12,004 nt of DNA from Dioszegia crocea (Eukaryota > Basidiomycota > Tremellomycetes > Tremellales > Bulleribasidiaceae). Below the pieces are notes generated by a model that worked only from the letters and a program-made list of their open reading frames with translations, was not told the origin of the DNA and did not search any database. Of this stretch, positions 8,228-12,004 are shown one piece after another. Location of the stretch: NCBI GenBank assembly GCA_001600615.1, contig BCKK01000004.1, forward strand, positions 1,942,960 to 1,954,963, in the 5' to 3' direction. The position numbers and the translations under genes are program-made. The stretch's first letter is position 1, and every line of letters starts with the position of its first letter.

Positions 8228-9543
8228 TAGCCGTTGCTATCACCGAGCCGGCGACAGGAGAGGAGATTGTGCGAGATAGAGGGGACATGATAAGCGCCCT
8301 TAAAGAGGATGTTCCCGAGGACGAGATCGCCAACAGCGACTGCATGGACGACTCCTTTATTACCGACTTGGATGTCGATGGGCTGAGCCAACTGACGAAC
8401 ATTGCGGAGTAATGTCAGGTCGTGAATGAAGTGGTCGGAGGCTCCAGTGTCCGCAACAAGGTCCGAGGACTTGTTGCTGGTTATAAGGATAGAAGGATTG
8501 GTAGTCGTAGCGAGCGCGTGTAGAATGTAGCTGTTCTCGCTTTCGGCAGAGGGGGAAGGAGTTACGACGGCTAGGTTGGCCTGCCGGGGTGCGGGCTTTC
8601 CCGCGGCTTGAGCGAGTAGCCTCTTACAGAATGCGGTCGAATGACCGTAGCAATTGTGTTCTTCGCAATGCTCTTCGGGAAATCTACCCTTCATGGGATT
8701 TCCGTCCTTGCCGATCCGGACAGGAGCTGGCTTGACGACTTTGGTGGCAGCCAAAGCGCGCGCCTCCCCTTCAGCCTTAACCGTCACCAGGTCGCCCCTG
8801 ACTAGTTGACCACTTTCGGACACGACCTCCCCATGTCGCTCCCTTCTTCTCATCTCCGTCTCGACCTTGGCCAAAACCATGTCTCCGTCTACCCTGTCCC
8901 CATCGTGGACAGTGGCGACAAGGGACGAGAAGGAAGCAGGCAACGCAAGCAGCATGGCGTGCCCTTTGAGCTTACCCACAAACTCAATAGCAGTTTGGGG
9001 GTTCCTTTCGAGATCCTCAATGAGTTCTTCGAAGGTGGTTTGGATGGAAGCAAGACCAATAGTAGGATTGACATTCTCGGGGATATGGAACGTGAATACA
9101 TCGTGGTACATCTCGGATTGCCGAGCGGAGGAGGTGGCGCCATACTTGTTGACAAGTAAGGTGTAGAGCTTGAATGGTTGGGGTTTGCTGTGATCCTTAA
9201 GATCGGCAGGGACCGAGTAGAGGAGGGTTGGCACCGAGGTCACGATTATAGAGAAAGCGAGGTTAAGCCTCTCGACGTGCTTTTCGCTGATTTGGATGAT
9301 GTAACGGAATCGCCAGTCCACTCCGCCGGCCGGGGCATCGGCGTCGAGGGGCGTAGCAAGAGCAGCTGCGTGGTAGAAGGCAGCGACGGCGTCTCTTTCA
9401 ACTTCGTCGGCAGGTTTGGTAATATAGGGGATGAGGTTCTTGGAAGTCAGAGCAGATTTTAAGCTCAGGTTCCAGTCGGTGAAATCGCTGACGCCACTGA
9501 GACGGTGGATTCCGCCAGTGACGGGGACAGGTTTCGGGTCCAT
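8228..9543 (-). pseudogene. Ty1/copia gag-protease fragment inserted antisense in gypsy gag
   Basis: Reading leftward from the ATG at 9543 (complement), about 439 codons are open without a break. The N-terminus (SDFTDWNLSLKSALTSKNL, residues 19-37) fits the copia gag start. A helical gag body follows, with KLYTLLVNKYGA near 125. A zinc knuckle has Cys293, His296, His301 and Cys306 (Cys-X2-His-X4-His-X4-Cys). The protease active site is ADTGASDHF, with catalytic Asp365, and copia-typical HNLLS is at 425-429. Copia-like sequence ends near residue 439 (8227). The frame stays open to 8059, but those 55 codons are antisense gypsy gag. Integrase, RT, RNase H and the 3' LTR are missing, so this is a truncated copy. 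It is better preserved than the plus-strand copia fragment and differs clearly from it in sequence, hence a separate, probably younger, lineage. Confidence 0.88.
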
Positions 9544-9558
9544 GTTGTGTGTGTGTGG

Positions 9559-9610
9559 CCGATGTAGGAGATCGGGCTTTGGTGTGAATTTACCGATGTA
9601 GGGGATCGGG
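9559..9610 (-). repeat. Two 18-bp direct repeats in the copia leader
   Basis: CCGATGTAGGAGATCGGG (9559-9576) and CCGATGTAGGGGATCGGG (9593-9610) differ at one base and start 34 bases apart. They lie between the primer-binding site and the gag ATG of the minus-strand copia element. Each has partly self-complementary ends (CCGAT...ATCGG), so each could form a small stem. A short GT run lies at 9544-9557. Confidence 0.6.
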
Positions 9611-9620
9611 TTTACGCTGT

Positions 9621-9641
9621 TAAGCTAAAGCGGCGTTACCA
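9621..9641 (-). promoter_or_regulatory. Primer-binding site of the minus-strand copia element (initiator Met tRNA type)
   Basis: On the minus strand this reads TGGTAACGCCGCTTTAGC, starting at 9641. Ty1 and many copia elements prime from the 3' end of initiator tRNA-Met with a site beginning TGGTAGCGCC. This matches with one difference, which a G-U acceptor pair in the host tRNA could also explain. It lies 78-98 bases upstream of the gag ATG, the right place for a PBS. Confidence 0.65.
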
Positions 9642-9651
9642 AGACAGAATA

Positions 9652-9834
9652 TGTCTGCGATACCTCGTAGAAGTGCTGGTCTGCTTAGCACTAGGATCTA
9701 TGTTGTTCTAGAGGTACAAAGAGAGAAGACTAAGGTACGGATAAAACCTTCTATATGTGGTACAAAGGTGTACGTAATCGTAGATTCTAACTTTTTCGGT
9801 AGGCTCGCGAGAATCATACGCAATCGCGGGCGAC
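9652..9834 (-). mobile_element. Candidate 5' LTR of the minus-strand copia element
   Basis: The 183 bases between the copia PBS and the point where gypsy coding resumes hold no gene. On the minus strand they begin TGTCGC and end GCAGACA, consistent with TG...CA LTR ends and a short TGTC/GACA inverted repeat. A 10-base gap to the PBS is longer than usual, and no second LTR copy survives for comparison, so the boundaries are provisional. The small open frame 9651-9851 on the plus strand is not coding. Confidence 0.4.
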
Positions 9835-10810
9835 ATGCATGTCATGCCTAAGCCGTATCCCTCCCTTCCCCCTCCTCTCCCCATACCCTCTCTGCCATCT
9901 CTACCCATTCTACCCACCCCCCCACCTGCTCCGACCATCCTCCAGATCCGCTCGCTCACTGTACCAGTTGCGCAGCTCCTCACCACACCCATCAACATCT
10001 CTCCCGACCGGTCATCTCCCCTAAAGCTCACGGCGTTACTCGACTGTGGGGCCTGCGCGTCGTTCATCAACTCTGCAGTCGCCACTCATTTGAGCCTCAC
10101 TCTCAACCCACTGCCCGAGCCACTACCGCTGCGACTCATCGACATTTCTTCCGCCGCCATCGCCGCCGTCACTCACTTTGTATCTGTCCCGGTCACCACC
10201 GCTATCACTCACGGGGTTATCCGCTTCTTTGTCGCTGACATCGGGCAATACGATGCGATACTGGGGTTGACGTGGCTCAAAGACTTCAACCCAGAGATCG
10301 ACTGGAAGATGGAAACGCTGCGTCGGAGACAGAAGAAGAGGCGATCTATTTTATCAGAGGCTATTGCGCCTCCTATTCCGCCCTCACCTTTCCCCTCTCC
10401 GCCGTCACCAACCGTCGAGACCTGCGTTGAGCCCATCACTCCCGGTCGCTACCTTGCTCCCGATAGTGTGCACCTTCTCGAAGAGCAACCATACTGCCTC
10501 CCGGTCTTCGCCCTTGACATTGAAACCTCCTGCTACGACATTTCCGATGAGACGCCATACTCGGATACGATAGAGGAGGTGGCAGATCGGGTAGCGGCAG
10601 CACTGGTGGGTCAACGAGAGTCATCAACAGCGGGCCTGCGCATTCACGCCATCTCGCCGTCGGCAGCAGCGGTAGAGGCGGATGGCGAGGAGGAAGGGAG
10701 AATGCAAGAGATGGCGGGATTCGGTCCAATTTTTGACACACCCGAAATCACCAGCGAGCTCAAAAAGCGCATTCCCGTACAGTACCACCAACATCTGGCC
10801 GCCTTCTCCC
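9835..10810 (+). pseudogene. Ty3/gypsy aspartic protease and protease-RT linker
   Basis: The frame shows a Pro/Leu-rich start, then a retropepsin: TALLDCGACASFINS with catalytic Asp70 counted from the ATG at 9835 (D-C-G-A), and the second conserved block ILGLTWLKDFNPEIDW at 142-157. A long linker follows with a Lys/Arg cluster and an acidic stretch. The typical lead-in to gypsy RT (KKRIPVQYHQHLAAFSP) comes just before a frameshift at about 10810. The ATG at 9835 is simply the first Met after the copia insertion; the original polyprotein began in gag, upstream of 8227. The frame stays open by chance to 10947, but the true continuation is in the frame of the RT. One base lost at 10810-10812 explains this. 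Confidence 0.85.
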
Positions 10811-11717
10811 CGCCAAAGCCAAGCAGCTGCCGCCCCACCGCCTACAGGATCACGATATCAAGCTCATCCCCGGCGCTATATTACCCGTCAGCGAGCGGAT
10901 ATATCGGATGTCCGAGCCAAAGGCAGCGGCGCTGCACGACTTTGTGAAGGAGATGTTGAAGCTGGGATTGATACGAGAGTCGACTTCGGAGTGGGGAGCG
11001 CCGGTGTTGATGGTGAAGAAGGGGGAGGGGTGGAGGCCGTGCTTTGATTATCGAGGACTCAACGCTCTGACCGGCAAGGATAAAACACCACTACCGCTCA
11101 TCGACGAGACCTTCGATCGGCTCCGGGAGGCAGGGCTTTTCACCAAACTGGACCTGCGAGGCGCCTTCAACCTGCTCCGAATCGCTCACGGATGCGAGAA
11201 GTATACCACTTTCCGCACTCGGTGGGGCAGCTTTGAGGCGCTCGTCCTTCCCTTCGGTATGTCGAACGGGCCGGCGAGCTTCCAGTCGTTCATGAACGGC
11301 ATCTTCAGGGACATTGCCGATGTCTTCGTCGTCATCTACCTCGATGACATCCTCGTCTACTCGGCGAACCAGAAAGACCACGACAAGCATGTCAATGAAG
11401 TGCTGAAACGTCTGGTGGATAATCAGCTATATGTCAAAGCGGAGAAATGTGAGTTTTCGGTCAAATCTACAGCCTTCCTCGGCCATATCATCTCCAACGA
11501 GGGCCTCAGCATTTCCCCCGACCGAGTCTCCGCCGTCCAGGATTGGCCTATCCCCACATCCTCCCTCCAATGCTCTCAGCTACGCGGTTTCGTCAACTCG
11601 TACCGCCAATATATCCCTCGGTTTGCACACATCACACTCCAACTCAGTCCTCTCATTGCTCTGAAATCCAGCAATCCCGCCGATTACATCGCCGCTATTA
11701 CAAGTCCCAAGATCTAG
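10811..11717 (+). pseudogene. Ty3/gypsy reverse transcriptase, 3' truncated
   Basis: From about 10812 the frame reads through AKAKQLPPH and VSERIYRMSEPKAAALHDF, and continues as RT. Counted from the Met at 10908, the motifs are KLDLRGAFNLLRI (motif A, Asp82), LPFGMSNGPASFQ (motif B, 114-126) and IYLDDILVYS (motif C, catalytic Asp146 and Asp147). After these come AEKCEFSVKSTAFLGHIIS and the thumb-like RGFVNSYRQYIPRFA. All three catalytic aspartates are present. The frame ends at TAG 11715-11717 just where the thumb would lead into RNase H. RNase H, integrase and the 3' LTR are absent, so the element is cut off about 90 bases before the 5S gene. The RT core is intact, but it can no longer be made as part of a complete polyprotein. 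Confidence 0.9.
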
Positions 11718-11777
11718 TCAAGTCAAGAAGACGGTTCCGGGGGACTGAGAGTCACAGCTCCAGTCTTTGTTGGCGGT

Positions 11778-11785
11778 TATATAGA
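11778..11785 (+). promoter_or_regulatory. Upstream TATA box of the 5S rRNA gene
   Basis: TATATAGA lies about 20-27 bases before the 5S start. Upstream TATA elements at this distance are known for RNA polymerase III genes of several fungi, such as fission yeast, and help place TFIIIB. The position fits that role, but the assignment rests on motif and distance only. Confidence 0.55.
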
Positions 11786-11804
11786 CATTAGAAAACAGGC
11801 TTTC

Positions 11805-11922
11805 ATCCACGGCCATAGAACCCGTAAAACGTCGCATCCCGTCCGATCTGCGCAACTAAGTCGGGTATCGCTCAGTTAGTACCATGGTGGGGGACCACAT
11901 GGGAATCCTGGGTGCCGTGGTT
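11805..11922 (+). rRNA. 5S ribosomal RNA gene
   Basis: The sequence is a fungal 5S rRNA by direct recognition. It begins ATCCACGGCCATAG and contains the conserved loop CATCCCGTCCGATCTGCGC. The box A region (about 11853-11866) and the box C region AGTTAGTACCATGG followed by GGGGGACCAC (about 11874-11897) form the internal promoter. It ends CCTGGGTGCCGTGG. CCACGGC near the start pairs with GCCGTGG at the end (helix I), and ACCCG near 11819 can pair with CGGGT near 11862 (helix II). At ~118 nt the length is normal. The gene is transcribed by RNA polymerase III and its RNA enters the large ribosomal subunit. It stands alone, as 5S genes do when dispersed through fungal genomes. No obvious disabling change is seen, so it may be functional. 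Confidence 0.95.
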
Positions 11923-11930
11923 TTTGTTTT
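11921..11930 (+). terminator. RNA polymerase III terminator of the 5S gene
   Basis: TTTTT followed by G and TTTT begins at the 3' end of the 5S sequence. A run of five T on the coding strand is the standard Pol III stop signal, and the second run gives a fallback. Confidence 0.85.
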
Positions 11931-12004
11931 GCAAAGGGTATGCCCGGCCCTGGTAGAGTCTTTTGTTGACCCTGGCCTTTGTGCTTAGGAACACCAAGGC
12001 TGAG
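11931..12004. other. 3' flank of the 5S gene, nothing assigned
   Basis: No gene is seen. A weak inverted repeat, CAAAGG (11932-11937) with CCTTTG further on, is the only visible structure and is short enough to be chance. Confidence 0.4.

Larger units (their letters stand above)
7223..11717 (+). mobile_element. Nested retrotransposon: Ty3/gypsy split by an antisense Ty1/copia
   Basis: Gypsy gag ends at about 8227 and gypsy protease resumes at about 9835, both on the plus strand and in the expected order. Everything between belongs to a minus-strand copia element. The simplest explanation is insertion of copia into gypsy gag followed by deletion of the copia 3' half and part of gypsy gag, because no flanking duplication (AGCAG on the left, TGCAT on the right) and no second copia LTR remain. 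Confidence 0.8.

Noticed and set aside
9780..9851. Gypsy gag zinc knuckle just before the protease
   Set aside because: No frame gives a Cys-X2-Cys-X4-His-X4-Cys pattern. The bases fit better as the end of the copia LTR.
10811..10947. C-terminal part of the 370-codon protease ORF as real coding sequence
   Set aside because: The other frame encodes the conserved RT lead-in here, so the continuation is an out-of-frame tail after the indel.
11640..12004. Cassandra-like element with 5S inside an LTR
   Set aside because: No LTR ends, PBS or second copy flank the 5S sequence, and the gene has its own TATA box and terminator.

Overview
The window looks like a repeat- and retrotransposon-rich part of a fungal nuclear genome, most likely a basidiomycete and possibly a tremellomycete yeast. 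That placement is inferred from a fungal-type 5S rRNA gene standing alone, Ty1/copia and Ty3/gypsy remnants, and short intron-like segments (about 40-120 nt) with CTRAY-type branch points. I see no intact single-copy host protein gene. Nearly every coding stretch is broken by stops, frameshifts or truncation.

Region 1 (1 to about 5640) is a diverged tandem array. Block A (about 166-1345) recurs as A' (about 2304-3450). Block B (about 1360-2303) recurs as B' (about 4780-5640). The first ~165 bases resemble the tail of yet another B block. The best reading is a decayed tandem family of one spliced gene of unknown function. Its likely start is the ORF at 3488, its middle is block B with conserved splice-like signals, and its end is block A. 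The first junction (about 1345-1360) lacks the ~1.3 kb that carries this ORF.

Region 2 (about 5640-7222) has ~650 bases with nothing recognisable, then a plus-strand Ty1/copia gag-protease fragment with two frameshifts. It stops abruptly at a 106-bp hairpin with perfect 14-bp ends (7223-7328).

Region 3 (7223-11717) is a nested structure. A plus-strand Ty3/gypsy element starts just after the hairpin: gag 7436-8227, with an in-frame TAG at 8060. It is interrupted by a minus-strand Ty1/copia gag-protease fragment with a probable initiator-Met tRNA primer-binding site and a candidate LTR (8228-9834). It resumes at 9835 with protease, linker and reverse transcriptase. The gypsy part is frameshifted near 10810 and truncated at the RT/RNase H boundary.

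Region 4 (11718-12004) holds an apparently intact 5S rRNA gene (11805-11922) with an upstream TATA box and a T-run terminator. It is probably the only functional gene in the window.

Plausible history (inference): tandem gene duplication and decay; copia insertion and decay; gypsy insertion between copia and the 5S gene; insertion of a second copia into gypsy gag; then deletions that removed the copia integrase/RT, the gypsy gag C-terminus and the gypsy 3' end.
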